DNA of 64,000 nt from Byssothecium circinans (GCA_010015675.1 ML977025.1:66394-130393); one strand, 5' to 3'; counted from the stretch's first letter, positions 42,970 through 55,163 are shown. The notes: generated by a model not told the origin, from the sequence alone. Program-made: numbers and translations.

Positions 42970-43321
42970 GCATAAAAGACGCAAGACTTTTTAACAAAGG
43001 ACTTGACAATGTATACGCTGCCTTATAAGATCACGGATATCTGCTCCCTCTCGTGCTATACCAAATATTAAGTTGAAAAGCCACGTACTATTCAAAAAGA
43101 AGAAATCACGCATGCGGAAGGGTAGCTGTGAAAAGAACGGGGCCACTGTATCAGAATGTTAACAATGCCATCAGGTCTTTCCCACGCTACTAGCCTCCTG
43201 AACTTATTTCCACCTCTTCCCTTTCTGTTATCCAAGCCTAAAGCCAAACCCAAACCGAAACCGAAACCCAAAGCCACCTCACAAATCTAAACCGCACGAT
43301 ACCTAAAACGCCGCATAATCC

Positions 43322-43478
43322 AAAGCAAGGCAAAGCAAAGCAAAGCAAAGCAAAGCAATCCCATTCCCAAAAAATGCCTACCAGCCCAATACCACATCAC
43401 TATACCCTCTACCTACATTATTCTACATACGTCATGCCCCCCCCCCCCCCCCCCAAAAAAAAAAAAAAAAAAAAAAAA
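43322..43478. repeat. Low-complexity cluster: (CAAAG)n, then C18 and A24
   Basis: CAAAG units at about 43322-43357, a run of 18 C at 43437-43454 followed directly by 24 A at 43455-43478. Together with 42970-44322 this spacer holds no gene. Homopolymers of this kind are prone to sequencing or joining errors. Confidence 0.85.
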
Positions 43479-44322
43479 TCTCTCTCACTCCTAGCCTTGT
43501 ACTCCTAGAACGGTGGCGCAAGCCGCACTATCTACCTTCTAACCATGCTCGCCACCGATGAGGGAAGTTGTGCAGCCGTCGGCGTTGAAGAGCACTTTCG
43601 TGCATTCTATAAGGGAGGAGGAAGAGGGGCGAGTATAGTACATAGCATAGTTATAGGTTTAAAAGGGCGATAGACAGACGGTGGACAACTGCAAGAACAA
43701 CTTGTATCAAATCAATTCCGCGCATAGCCAAAGATCTCCACTATAAAAAATTAAAAAAATTCATGCATGTCGTTGACATTGCATTCAACACGTCGCGTAA
43801 TAGTTGTTAAAAAAAAGGAGGGGGGCGAGGGATTTTTCTCTTTCATTTCCTTTACGCGTGCGTAGTGATCTAGTCGCAATAGCGCTGCCTACCCGCAAAA
43901 TGCAATCACGCAGAATACAACTGAGGACACAGCGCAGGACCACACACATCACAGTCCATTGACTGGACTGGGCGGAGCAGACTAATAGTTATGTTGTCTT
44001 GTAATTTGGGGGTATCTACTATCTTATCTATCCAACACACTATGATCTGAACGAGAACATTTTCATCTTCTCACCGTATCTTATCTTATCCTACACAGAA
44101 TCTGATCTGATCAGCAACGAACGAGGACCTCAACATCCATCCAATAGATATGAACGCGGGACCGACCTCGGGGAGAAAATATGTGCATACATTGCTACCA
44201 TTCAACGCAAGGCAGGCACCAGCGCCGCGCGGCCCAGTTCTCCGATCCCCTGACACATGGCTACCAAAGTACCCAATCCGCAGTCCGCGAACGCCAAATG
44301 CAGTCCTTATGCAACAGCGACA

Positions 44323-47113
44323 TCAAGCGGCATCAGACTTGTTTCCACTGGAGACCTTCGCAGTCGCAGCGTTCTGGGGCGTCTCTTTCTCCTTGTCTCG
44401 CTTCTTCTCCGTCTTCCGTCTCCGCTTCGGCTGGTATACATCGTTGAAGTTCATGACCATTGCCAACCATCGCATGTCGTGGTCAGGTTGATGTATCAAG
44501 TCGCCAAGCAGTACCGTGATGCGCACTTCGAAGTCTTTGATGAGATGCGAGAGGCGCTTGCGTAACGCAGGGAGTACGTCATCTTCGCCAGAGCCCGCAT
44601 CCCCGATCTTGAGAAGGGGCGGTGGAAAGGGCGATTCAGCATCTGAGCGCGATGTTCGGTGTGGCTTGAAGGGGTCGGGGGTTGATGAGGCGTCTTTCTC
44701 ACTGAGTCCCCAACGGCCGGCTGCTGTGCGAGTTTCTATTTTCGCGGCATGCTCTTGGCGGCGTGTGAATTCGGCGACTGAGAAGGAGTAGAGACCATCC
44801 ACGGCATCCTTGTACGCGAGCATCGTCTTGAGGAGCTCATGTAGCTGGCCGGTAAAGTCTGTGCTCTGACTGCCGAGCAAACCTTTTCGCGTGATGCTGT
44901 TCAGATACTTGGCGTGCGCTTCGATCATGTCGTCGAGCGTGCTTTCGGGCTTGTGCAAAGCGTCCTGGAGCTCGGTCCAGGAGGACTCGATGACCTCGAA
45001 AAGAATGTAATACTGCAGCTGGTTGACGAAATGTATCATCTCCGAGATGCCGCAGCGAACCATCTTCCAGTCTGATCCGACTTTGTCGGACACGGTTCCC
45101 AGAACGCCACGGGCTCCAGTCATGCATCGTCGCCATGTGGAGCCCAGAGCAAATTCGACGCGCTTCACGCGCCAGAGGAAGTTGAACACCTTCAGGTATT
45201 GCTTAGATCCGAAAGGTGTGACGATGACATCCACAGGTGCGTCAATCTTGTACTCCAGTGTGAAGACATCCCACCCGATTTCGCCGTGGGATAGCTCCAG
45301 CATGCGAGAATCGAGGCGGCGTAGCACGTCTGATGAATCGAACTGAGCATTCGAGTTTCGCACTGCGTGTTCGAGCTGGGCGGTGAGCGTGTGTCGATAC
45401 TGCGTGTTAGCGGGCCGGTCCAGATTGGCAGATAGCGATTCCATGAGCACGGCAATGAAGTCGCCGGCGCCCAGCAGTAGGTATCGCTTGAGCGCTTGCA
45501 GATGCTCGAACAGCTTGAACTTGTTCGCCATGAGGTCAATCAGCCTTGCCATGGTCGTCTTATATGCATCTCCGATGGATCGCTCTAGGGTTGCAGTGTC
45601 GCCGTACTGCAGTTCTTTCGAGGCTTCCTTGGAATACGTGTCTACCCAAGCAGCATCCCCACAGCCGTAGCGGATGAAGTTGAGTGTCTTGCCAATGAGG
45701 AAGACTTTGTTCGCAAATTCCTCCGTGATAATGGTCGGCACCATCCTGCTGTTGAGCTTGTACTTGTCCTCCCAAACGCTTGTCGCGCCCCCCTTGCCCT
45801 CCTGCCCGTTAGCCTCGCGAATCTCCTCTTCGCTCTGCTCGGATACGAAAAACTCGCCAAAGGGGTCCGCAAGCTCGCCGTCGTAGATCCACTGGCGTAG
45901 CATGTCATAAAAGGGCCGCGTGACGTGCGATAATAATCGCTCAGCGAACGCGCCGACGTATGGGTCGCCGTGGGACAAGGAAAAGGAGTGTATCAGTGAT
46001 ATTAACTCGCCGCCTTTCTTGCGCTTCGACTCTTCAACCATGAGGCTCATGAGCCGCAAGCCTTGAGTCGCTTCTCGGGTCCATATGACGCAGCGCTTGA
46101 GCGTGACGCCAGCCTTCCCAATGCCATGGTGGGGTTGGGATTCATCGAGCTGTGCTAGTGCCCGCCGTATCTGCCCTTCCAAGGTTGCGACGAGACCCAA
46201 ATATGACCTCAACTCCTTTCCCAGAGCGGACCGGAAGCTCTGGCCCACCAGTCCGCCATCTGTCGATTCCACAAACTCGGACAGTCCCCGGTAGAGAAGT
46301 GATGGTTCGGCGAGGGTATGCAGCAGGCTTATTAGCGGAACGGGCAACGTCCGCGGGAGTTTGAGAGTAGCAGGAGAAACGAAAGATAGATTTGTCGAGG
46401 ACAGTCCTTGCAGAGTGAACGGCAGGTCTCGTAGAAGGGCGGGTTCAGAAGGCCCCTGATCGGTCTGGGACAGCTCTCCATCCGGCGCATGCTCCTTGTC
46501 GGCGTCCTGTGGTCGCCTGTCCCTCCTCCTCTCCGTCCGATCTGCGGGTTGTAGAGCCCGCGCCGCTGCTTTGGGCGAGCCATCGTTGACTGGAATTTGC
46601 GAGAGGCCAGGACGCGCAAAGGCGTCTCTGAAGGCAGGACTGCCGGCCACCCGACTGTCCAGGCTGTGCATCTTAGAGGGCGTCGTAGGTTCGCGCGTTC
46701 TTGGGCGGGAGTTCACGAGTTCAGCGGCGTGTGGGATATCAGAGAGTTCCAGGAGAAAGTACAGCATGCGCCATTTCTGGTCCAGCACGGGTTGCGACAC
46801 TAGACGGGAGACGAGGTTGTTGAAGCGGGTGCTCTTCTGCGCGCCATTGACGTCGCCGTTCACTGTACGGGGGTTAGCGATGTCCGCCTGGCTACTATAG
46901 ACGCTCACATCTATGCTCGACCAGGCCCGCAGCGTGCTGCATGTCGACGACTGGGAGCGGCCCGGCATTGCTCAGCTCTTCTATGGCGAAGTCGTAGGCG
47001 GCTTCATAGCGCTCGTTGGCGGCGTCCTCGTCTTCGGTGGGATCATCGGGCACGATACGAGCCAGCAGCTCATTCAACGCGTGTTCGACGCGTTCCCGGT
47101 TGAAAGCTGCCAT
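44323..47113 (-). CDS. Gamma-tubulin complex component 3 (GCP3/Spc98/Alp6)
   Basis: Core subunit of the gamma-tubulin complex that nucleates microtubules at spindle pole bodies. Two exons, 47113-46909 and 46862-44323 (intron 46 bp), 914 residues. Seen: N-terminal HALNELLARIVP; after the intron, LVSRLVSQPVLDQKWRMLYF; a variable charged linker; the GRIP1 start ALLRDLPFTLQGLSSTNLSF (about residue 210) with LPVPLISLLHTLAEPSLLYR, which is GCP3-like rather than GCP2-like; VTRPFYDMLRQWIYDGELAD; GKTLNFIRYGCGD; then GRIP2 with LKRYLLLGAGDFIAVLMESL, WDVFTLEYKIDAPVDVIVTP, YLKVFNFLWRVKRVEF and a MIHFVNQLQYYILFEVIE stretch. C-terminal tail Lys/Asp-rich. Complete and typical in length. Confidence 0.93.
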
Positions 47114-47709
47114 GCCGGCGCGTCGAGTGTCTCCGCATTGCTACGGAGGTGGTGGTGTTTGCGGGCTGCCCACTTTGGGTCGTGGGGTTGCGCACGGCCC
47201 TAAAACACCATATTTCACTTCAGCCCATCGTCACCAGCCCACATCATCTCTCCTCACGCACACCACTTCGCTCTGAGAGGCGATCAGCATCAGCCCGCGA
47301 TGATGACCATCTTAGCCAACAACATATACTCGGCTTCCCCTGGAGGGCGTCTCGGATGCCAATGCCGGTGAAAGCGCAACTTGGACTCATCATCTGCCAC
47401 TCTGGGTTCAAGAGGTTATCAAAAAGCCACCAAATATGAACATTTAACATACATGTGCTGTTCCCTCATGGACTGGCCGTGCAGGTCGTTTGCTCTCCGC
47501 TAGTCTTTGCCATCTTCTACTGCCTCCTCTTACTTTGCCCCCCTCTCACAGCCCCTCTTCCACTGTCCAACTCACCCTGGAAGTGAGAGATTTCAAAAGC
47601 CTCCTACAACTGCTGACGCCTCGGAATACCCTGCTACAAGTATCCCGCTCATCTGCTCTTCTCTTCTCTCTTCCTATATTCACTTCAACAACCTACTTGC
47701 GCAGTGAAC
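47114..47709. other. Divergent promoter region, GCP3 / BTB-like gene
   Basis: About 600 bp, becoming pyrimidine-rich before the BTB-like gene (47500-47700). No coding signal beyond antisense frames. Confidence 0.5.
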
Positions 47710-49284
47710 ATGATGCACGAGTTCAAAGCACCTCAACCTCCTGAATCCCGAGCCTCGACAGCTAGCAGCGACATGCCGCTTGCGAAGAAGCCTCGCATGA
47801 GCATCGAGAATGACCAGCTGACCATCACAACTGTGTCTACGTCTCCCATCAACAATGGGGACATCAAGTTTGAGCAGCGCCCATCGATTCAGTATGTAGC
47901 CAATTTACAATCCTACTTACAGCCATATGTCGAAAGCTGCGCAACACTGTTTTGGAAGTCTAGGCTGACGAGTAATAGATCATCCTTCACGACAACCATC
48001 AAACTGCAATACGGCGAAAATCTTCAATTCAACTGTTCTATCCATCTCTCATGCCTACTAGAATGCAGTGCTACAATGAAGCAACTCTTCGAGGACGCCG
48101 ACAGTATCCGTCAGGACTACGCGAAAGTCAAGACTCTGAGGCGTAGGGTCAAGGCCTTGCTGCCCCCCGAGACATCACACGAGGCATTCATGGGGCAGAA
48201 AGTAGATGAAATGGTCGCCCAGGTAAGGTACAATCACGATTTTCTGCCTCATCTTGCGGATTGTAATCTTCTATAAAACCCCAGTATGAGTATCACGTAT
48301 CTTGGATCCTTCTAACAAGTATGCAGGCGTTGTCTCTCATATCCGCTGCCTGCAGCAACTTTCCGCTGAGCGAATATAAGTCACGCATTCGGAATTCGGT
48401 CCAAAATCATGTTGATGAGTTATTCCAAGACAACAAGCACAATTGGAACGATCCTTCAATCAAACGCAAAGATTTTCCTGCCGAACACGTTCTCAAACGT
48501 CTCGAAGTCCTCAAGGCTCACGCAATTCTCTCCGTCCTCACTAAGCTACACCAGTAAGTTACAGGCAATGGCACCCCTTCCTAGCAGCTTACTGACGTTG
48601 TATTACCAAACCAGGGTCCTCTGGCAGATCAAGGCTCGAGAGGACAAGGCTGCCTTGAGCAACCCTAGGAAAGCCGCAGCACAGCGCCGAATCGTCCTCG
48701 CTACCTTTGACGAAGGGACCGATCGGACCGTTCAATCTACTTTTGACCAAGAAACCATCGGAGCTATGATGCAATGGGCTTACAAGGGCCCTCTCCGGTT
48801 CGACAATGCCGATCAACTATGCTGCCTACATGCGCTAGCGACCAGGTTGGGAATGGACGAGCTAACCGGACTCTGTGTCGAGAAACTCACAAGTGCCACG
48901 CGCAAAGCGCTCAGCAGCGCTGAGCTTAATGGAATCTCTGTAGCGAATCTGTTAGAAGAGACGCGTTCGTCAACGGAGACTGACGGCCAGGTCAACCCTC
49001 TAGCAGACGTTGTTCGCGTTGTGTTCATGTTTGTTCTCAAGCATGAGAACCCTCCTGTCCAGCTGAAGGCCATCGTTCTGGAGGCCATTGCGGACAGTGC
49101 TGACCACGATCTTGTTGACACAGCCTTAATGACGATGAGCAGCGAACTGAAGAACGAACTATGCATTGCGCTCGTTCATCGCCACTGGAAGATTAACGTC
49201 GGTCGCACCTGGACTGACGGGTCTATCAAGGAGGAGACGAAGTTGGAGGAGAAAGAGGAGGAGGCTAAGGAGGGATTCGAGTAG
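47710..49284 (+). CDS. BTB/POZ-like protein
   Basis: Three exons: 47710-48222, 48327-48553, 48615-49284; 469 residues. The ATG at 47710 starts MMHEFKAPQPPESRASTASS with a basic patch (AKKPRM, possible nuclear signal). The middle is helical and charged. The last exon holds RRIVLATFDEGTDRTVQSTF, then IGAMMQWAYKGPLRFDNADQ and LHALATRLGMDELTGLCVEK, which follow the second half of a fungal BTB domain (shape of WLYTG ... LYxLAdkL), then a helical region (VVRVVFMFVLKHENPPVQLK) and a Glu/Lys-rich tail. The N-terminal half of a normal BTB domain is not clear to me, so the domain may be divergent. Such proteins often recruit Cul3; that is inference. Confidence 0.7.
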
Positions 49285-51229
49285 GCTGACAAACCAATGG
49301 TGGACGAACTCTGAGTACTACTTCTTGACGACACAGTCTTGGACTCACAATACGGAGGATTTTGGTGGCACCTATTTATTTTCGGAACCTGGCATAGATT
49401 ACGAGAAACTGCTGCGGGTATACCCTCTCAATCTTGACTTTTGGCGTTTACATTGGCCTGGCAGTGCTTCTAAAGGTAGCAGTACAGCGTATCGGGCTTC
49501 TCATCTTTCTTTGGTTCTTCTAGTTATTTCCTAAAAGTCATCTCGCTATATCAATCCCACTTCGGCGTCCACAACTTTGACACCCCCTAGATACATTTCC
49601 AAAAGTATCTTCCTGTCCGATACTGTATTCTAACCCTTCACACATGCTCCGCGTCTGTATCAGGCCGTCCATGCGACCCCTCGTGGATGTGGAAGCGCAC
49701 CACCCACATGCAGTGCTACTTGCATGACGTGGATTACGTTGGTCGTACCAATGTATGCAGAGCTACCGGAGTGGAGTTCCAAACCTCCCCATCGTGGCGT
49801 GAGAACTGTTCAATGGTTGCTCGATAGAACACCCCATATCAGCACCACATCTACGAACTGCCGAAACGTCATTTCCGCATTTGACTGTGTGGAGACACAA
49901 CCCTTGTGTGTAACGGTCAACAAAACCTGGTCGAAGTCTGAAACTCGGCGATCCGGGTTCCGGGAACCAGGTCTTTTTGTGGCTTGGGGGGCGTTGTTGT
50001 GTACCAAAAGGGATGCGGTGCGTCGGTGGCGCTGTAGGGGTGGAGAGATGGAGAGGTGGTAGGGGAAGAGCCATGCTCATGGTTCGATGATTGCTAACAA
50101 ATTTAAAACAACGATATATGTAGGTTTTGAGAGGATTTATGTAGAGATGCAGTCGTCCCGATAACGCCTTGGCATCATCTCGTCTCCAGTACAACTGTAT
50201 GGCACATACCAACCCAGAATTGAGCACGTTTCGAAACACGCCACTGTGAATTCAGCTCTACGCCAACGACGTCCACTGAACAACACTAGATTCGCCTTGC
50301 AGGACACACATGCCTTCTTTGTACACAGCCGTTACGCCCCCGCATCTCAACACGTTTCTAGTACCACATTCACTATCTGTGGTCAGCCTGTCTTGATCTC
50401 GGTCATCATTGCCTCCACGCTGCCCGATTCAACGCCAGACAGTCTTGCCTCAACATCTGCACGCGATGAAGGGAGTAGGATGGTGGAGCGAAGTGGAAAT
50501 TAAGTTGATTTAGTGTTGGAATGTGTCCTGCACACTGAGTTCAACGTCCCGACGGTGTGGATAGCTGTTCCAAACACTGACGCAAGAAACCTAGGTGCTC
50601 ATCTCCGCCATTATTCACACTGCCGTATTTGCAAATCTACACATGGACTTGTAGTGTCAGCTCGGAGATTTTCGATCGATCGGTGTGCAACATCCACCTT
50701 GTCCCACGCTTCCACAAAGCCGACAGGGATTTCCACGTCATGCCATCTCATTCAGGATTTACAGTACCTTAACCAAGCAGCACAGTTCACCTTCCCACGT
50801 GGAATGCAGATCACAACATGTATGGTGCGCATGCCGGGGGATGTGCGCTTTCCGCATCCAGTATCCCGTGCTGTTCAGTGGCACTGTCGGTGGCTGTTTG
50901 TGAGGAGAGATTTATATTACGGATTCGTGCCTCTAGGTGTGGGAATCTGAATCTCGCCTAGGCGTCTGGAGGGGCTGGGTGGTGGCGTCTCGGGTTGTTG
51001 TGAAGGGTAGAGGAAAGTTGTTTATAGGGAAGAGGAGGGCCGTCTTCGTGTAGGTACGGACTGTACTTTCAATCTCAAGGTTTGGAGTCTGCGAGCAACG
51101 GTTGAATCTCTTGAATAATAGGAGTGTGGACCTGTTTGTATACGATTGCTCGAATCCTGCATACTTACGCCTCCAACGATCTCCCATAACCAACTCGACC
51201 AAAAGGCTGAGAGCTAGTTTGCGAGCAAA
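49285..51229. other. 1.9 kb spacer, no gene recognised
   Basis: Holds the 3' flank of the BTB-like gene and the promoter of the TmpA-like gene. Frames at 49724-50062 and 50513-50950 lack motifs. Confidence 0.45.
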
Positions 51230-53023
51230 ATGGCAGAAAATCAATGGTGGGAGAGACGAACATCACATCGCCACACTCCACAATATCCAGCCGCTACTAT
51301 TATTCCATATCCACGACTTCCACCGGCTCTAGACTTTGATACGGACTCCTTCACCTCCAATCGGACATATCATACCTCCTCAGATCTCGAAAAAGCCATC
51401 CTCAACCCGAAAACTTCATATTATGACCCCGCAAGCACTACCTCAACGCTTACTACGTCTCACGATTCCACCTGCCTGCTCCATTCAGCCAAGTACAACC
51501 AAGTCCCCCACTTCCCACCAAAACGTTACCCACGCCTGGTACGCTACTTCCGCTACACCCTTTTAACAGTCTACCGACGCCTCTTCACGGCTGTCTTCAT
51601 CGGCAACTCGATCCCCCTCATCCTCATCTTCACTCAGCACTGCGCCACCGAATCAATACCCCTCTCCACCCTCGCCACAGCAGCATCCTCCAACTTCCTA
51701 GCCACGATCCTGATCCGCCAAGACATTGTCATAAACGCGATTTTCAGGACCGCATGGCTGGTCCCCTGGAGTGCGCCGTTCAGACTACGGCGGTGGGTCG
51801 CGAAATGTTATTGCTACGGGGGAATCCACAGCGGCGCTGCCGTTGCGGGGACAATGTGGTGGATCGCTTTCAGTACCGTCCTCACTATGCGATTCATAAA
51901 GGACGAAGAAGGGAGAGGCGGTTATACGTTGGCTATATTACTCGCCACACTCATGATCCTCGCCCTCCTCGTCATCATCTTAGTCCTCGCATACCCCAGT
52001 TTCCGAGAACGCTGGCACAACGCCTTCGAAATAACGCATCGGTTCCTAGGCTGGACTTCGATACTTCTCTTCTGGATCCAACTCATCCTACTCACCGCCC
52101 GCCCCTCCACAACAAATCCGCCGTCTACCCCTACCTTCGCCAGTCCCTCAAACCCACCTTCCTCGCTCCGAAGAGCTTTCGCAACCCGCCTCCTCCGCTC
52201 CCCCACGTTCTGGAACCTCCTTACCATCACGCTCCTCCTCATCTACCCCTGGCTCCGCCTCCGCAAATGGAACTTCACAGCCGAAGTCCTCTCCCCGCAC
52301 GCCATCCGCCTGCGCTTCACGCACCCGGTGCGGAAATTCTCGTGTCTTTCGCTGTCGACGTCGCCGTTGCGGGAGTGGCATCCTTTCGCTACATTCCCCT
52401 CGTCATCACCACGTCTGGATCGGAGTTCACGGGCTGGTGAAGGGGGAGAAGAGACGGAGATAGAGATAGAGACAGAGACAGAGAACTCTCTCATAATCTC
52501 CTCGGCAGGGGATTGGACCCGCGCCCTCATCACCCGCGCCCGCGCCCAAAACCCCCCCTCCCCAACGCAAATATCCCTCTACACAAAAGGCCACCCCCAC
52601 TCCGGCCTCCTCAGCCTAACCCCCCTCTTCCGCACCGCCATCCTCCTAACCACCGGTTCCGGCATCGGCCCCGCGCTCTCCTCGCTGCTGCACCGGCCCC
52701 CAACCCAGCGCATCCGCCTGATATGGAGCACGCGCTCGCCGGTGAAGACGTATGGCCGGGACCTGTATGAGCGGGTGCTGAGGGCGGAGCCCGGGGCGGT
52801 GGTTATTGATTCTGATGTTGTGGGGAGGGTGGATTTGGTGGGGGTGGTTTGGGGGGTGTGGAGGGGGATTGGGGGGAGGGGGAGGGAGGGGGATAGGGGT
52901 GAGGGGGAGAAGGAGGAGGAGGCGGTGGTGTTTGTGTTAAGTAATCGGGGGATTACGGGGAGGGTGGTTAGGGGGTTGGTGGGGAGGGGTGTTGTTGCTC
53001 TTGGGCCGGTTTGGGATTCGTGA
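51230..53023 (+). CDS. TmpA-like transmembrane flavoprotein
   Basis: Single exon, 597 residues. TmpA of Aspergillus nidulans is a membrane protein of ferric-reductase-like architecture that affects asexual development; this gene has the same layout. Seen: a soluble N terminus (1-100), six hydrophobic segments (about 112-137, 148-163, 198-220, 232-255, 273-289 and a last one around 330-345), His at 200 (GGIHSG), 263 and 270 (EITHRFLGW) as possible haem ligands, a Ser/Glu-rich insert (ETEIEIETETEN), and a nucleotide-binding GSGIGPALSSLL (about 476) followed by RIRLIWSTRSPVKTYG, as in NAD(P)H-binding domains. The classic full FAD HPFT motif appears only as EWHPFATFP. The last 250 bp encode a Gly/Arg/Glu-rich segment from extremely G-rich DNA. 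Confidence 0.75.
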   Translation: MAENQWWERRTSHRHTPQYPAATIIPYPRLPPALDFDTDSFTSNRTYHTSSDLEKAILNPKTSYYDPASTTSTLTTSHDSTCLLHSAKYNQVPHFPPKRYPRLVRYFRYTLLTVYRRLFTAVFIGNSIPLILIFTQHCATESIPLSTLATAASSNFLATILIRQDIVINAIFRTAWLVPWSAPFRLRRWVAKCYCYGGIHSGAAVAGTMWWIAFSTVLTMRFIKDEEGRGGYTLAILLATLMILALLVIILVLAYPSFRERWHNAFEITHRFLGWTSILLFWIQLILLTARPSTTNPPSTPTFASPSNPPSSLRRAFATRLLRSPTFWNLLTITLLLIYPWLRLRKWNFTAEVLSPHAIRLRFTHPVRKFSCLSLSTSPLREWHPFATFPSSSPRLDRSSRAGEGGEETEIEIETETENSLIISSAGDWTRALITRARAQNPPSPTQISLYTKGHPHSGLLSLTPLFRTAILLTTGSGIGPALSSLLHRPPTQRIRLIWSTRSPVKTYGRDLYERVLRAEPGAVVIDSDVVGRVDLVGVVWGVWRGIGGRGREGDRGEGEKEEEAVVFVLSNRGITGRVVRGLVGRGVVALGPVWDS

Positions 53024-53241
53024 TGGATGGGGCACGGCACGGGGGGTTAGAGGGGTATTTGGATGGTGTTTCATGGGGGAAGGTTGGTGAGTTTGGTAAG
53101 GCTTGGGATCGGGGTTTGTTTTTGTATTGAAGATTTTTTTTTTCTTTTTCCGTTCAATGGTATCATATTACACACAGATCCATCCCCATCCCCAGCTCCG
53201 CGACAACCCCTCTCATCACAACCTCTCCATTTGAAAAGACG

Positions 53242-54729
53242 TCATGACTGCGCCGCCGCCTTCGCAGCCTCCTTCTCCTTCTTCTTGCGCTCCGTCTCCG
53301 CCAGCTTGGCCAGCTTCTTCTGCTGGTTCTTGGTCAGGGGTTTTCCATCCTCTCCCAGCGCCGCACCTTCAGCGCCCTCAGCCGGCTTGGGAGGTTCTTC
53401 TTTCTTCCTCTCCACCTTGGGGTTCCCTCTCCAGTCCAGCTTGCGCGGCTTGAGGTACTCCTCCAGCGTCTCCTCAGTGACCTTCGCCCTCGATTCTTGA
53501 AACGACTTGACGTACGCGTTCATCACTTCAATGCACGCTTTCTTCATATCACCAGTCAGCATCTCCCCCTTCCTATAAGCCTCGGCGTACTTGGCCAGCT
53601 TCTCGTCGTCGTCGTCGAAGTAGGTGAGGTACTGATACGGGACATCGATATCCGGATTCCCGCCCTTCTCACGGTGTAATTCGAGCGTCTCCTGGCCACC
53701 CGAGAAGGCGTGTTTAGTGATCTTGTTCTTGATCTGCTTCTCCGTATCGCTCATGTAGATTGCGGAATTGGGGTTCGATGCGCTCATCTTGCCACCGGCG
53801 CCTTGCAGCGCCGTCAGGAACTTGGAATGGATGAGTGCGGGCTTGGGCGAGGGTTGGGCCATGCGGGAGCAGTTTTCGCGCACGAGGCGGAAGTACGGGT
53901 CCTGGTCGATGGCGCAGGGGATCAAACACGGCAGAGCTGCCAATTTCGCGTCGCGGTGATACGTTTTGATATCGTTGCCCCAGATGAACGGGTAGCTCGA
54001 TGCGAAAGCCGCGACGCACTGTTTCGCCGCGAATGCATTGCTTCCAATGTTGGTAGAGCCGTGGAAGCCGAAAGCGCCGCGGACCTGGTTGTTGGTGATG
54101 AGTTTCTCAAACTCGGTCGCGTTGAGGCTGAAGTGCCTGTTGTAGCCCGAGGTGAAGAACTCGGAGTCGATGTAAACGAACGTCTTCTTTGGGTCGAAGC
54201 CTATGCTGATGATGTCTTTTGCGTTGTCTCTTGCGTATTGGTAGACTTCGGGCTGGGTTAGCTTCTCTTTGAAGAGGAACTTTTCGTCGTCTGTTAACAT
54301 GATGACGAGCGGTACGTCGAAGACATCCTGGAGCCATTTTGTGAACTCGAATGGGATCGTGTGGCCGATGTGCATGCTGTCACTGCTAGGCCCCCTTCCG
54401 GTGTATAGCAGGAACTCCCCATCTTTCTCGTATGTGTCGAGAATGAGGTCGAGGTCGCGGTGCGAGAAGAAGAGGCCGCGTCGCAACCAACGGTGCGGCT
54501 TATGACCTGTTACACGCTCGAAACGGGCGAGGATGTCGGCGTCGATGAGTTTGGTGGCCCATTTCTGGGAGATGGCTTCGTAGTCGAATTCTAGGACGTT
54601 GCCTTGGTCGTCAGTGGCTGCTTGCACGTCCCACGGATTGATCTCTTGTTCTGAAGCTTTCTTGACGGGCTCGGTGGAGGTTTCGGCGAGGGAGAGGGCA
54701 GCAACGGAGGGGGGCTCTGGTTCCGTCAT
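53242..54729 (-). CDS. Tryptophanyl-tRNA synthetase, cytoplasmic
   Basis: Class I aminoacyl-tRNA synthetase charging tRNA-Trp. Single exon, 495 residues from the ATG at 54729 (the frame extends upstream only through a non-ATG codon). Seen: INPWDVQAATDDQGNVLEFDY near residue 30, HRWLRRGLFFSHRDL, the HIGH motif as DSMHIGHTIPFEF (about 120), MLTDDEKFLFKE, YNRHFSLNATEFEKLITNNQ, GSTNIGSNAFAAKQ, LIPCAIDQDPYFRL, and the KMSKS-type motif as GGKMSAS (about 314-318). The C-terminal 60 residues are a Lys/Glu/Ala-rich tail. This is the eukaryotic cytoplasmic type. Divergent from the PRELI gene, 435 bp away; convergent with TmpA-like, 219 bp. Confidence 0.96.
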   Translation of the reverse strand: MTEPEPPSVAALSLAETSTEPVKKASEQEINPWDVQAATDDQGNVLEFDYEAISQKWATKLIDADILARFERVTGHKPHRWLRRGLFFSHRDLDLILDTYEKDGEFLLYTGRGPSSDSMHIGHTIPFEFTKWLQDVFDVPLVIMLTDDEKFLFKEKLTQPEVYQYARDNAKDIISIGFDPKKTFVYIDSEFFTSGYNRHFSLNATEFEKLITNNQVRGAFGFHGSTNIGSNAFAAKQCVAAFASSYPFIWGNDIKTYHRDAKLAALPCLIPCAIDQDPYFRLVRENCSRMAQPSPKPALIHSKFLTALQGAGGKMSASNPNSAIYMSDTEKQIKNKITKHAFSGGQETLELHREKGGNPDIDVPYQYLTYFDDDDEKLAKYAEAYRKGEMLTGDMKKACIEVMNAYVKSFQESRAKVTEETLEEYLKPRKLDWRGNPKVERKKEEPPKPAEGAEGAALGEDGKPLTKNQQKKLAKLAETERKKKEKEAAKAAAQS

Positions 54730-55163
54730 GTTTGCGACAGGTTCAAGCAAATGTTCTAGGGGAATTCAAGCGGGACAAGAAGGATGACTGTGTTCTCAAT
54801 GTTTATATTGAATGCCGTTTGAGTCACGCCCCGCGATTTGGTGGGGTTGGACGCCACACTTGTGGCGGTGCAAGTCGGGGTGTCGTAGAGAATGGCCGAT
54901 CCCGTGGCAAATCTCATGATACCTTGGGAGCTTGTCACTCACACCACCTTGACCCCCTCGCGTCACCACATTTCCCTCACCCTTTCGACCCCTTGAATCG
55001 TAGTGCCTCAATTGGACGCTCGATCATGCGATTTCACAGCCTAGCGTAGACACCCGCGCTGCCCAGGTTGCTTCAAGCTCCCTACCATACTTCCTCCTCG
55101 CTTTTCATCAACAACACGTCCATCTACACCTCAATAGGCGCCCCTAAAGGGAAAAGCATCAAG
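54730..55163. other. Divergent promoter region, TrpRS / PRELI-family gene
   Basis: 435 bp with no independent gene. An in-frame extension upstream of the PRELI ATG (to 55068) lacks the family start and is not used. Confidence 0.5.

Noticed and set aside
51754..52440. 228-codon plus-strand frame
   Set aside because: Alternative frame within the TmpA-like gene, Pro/His-rich artefact of C-rich DNA.
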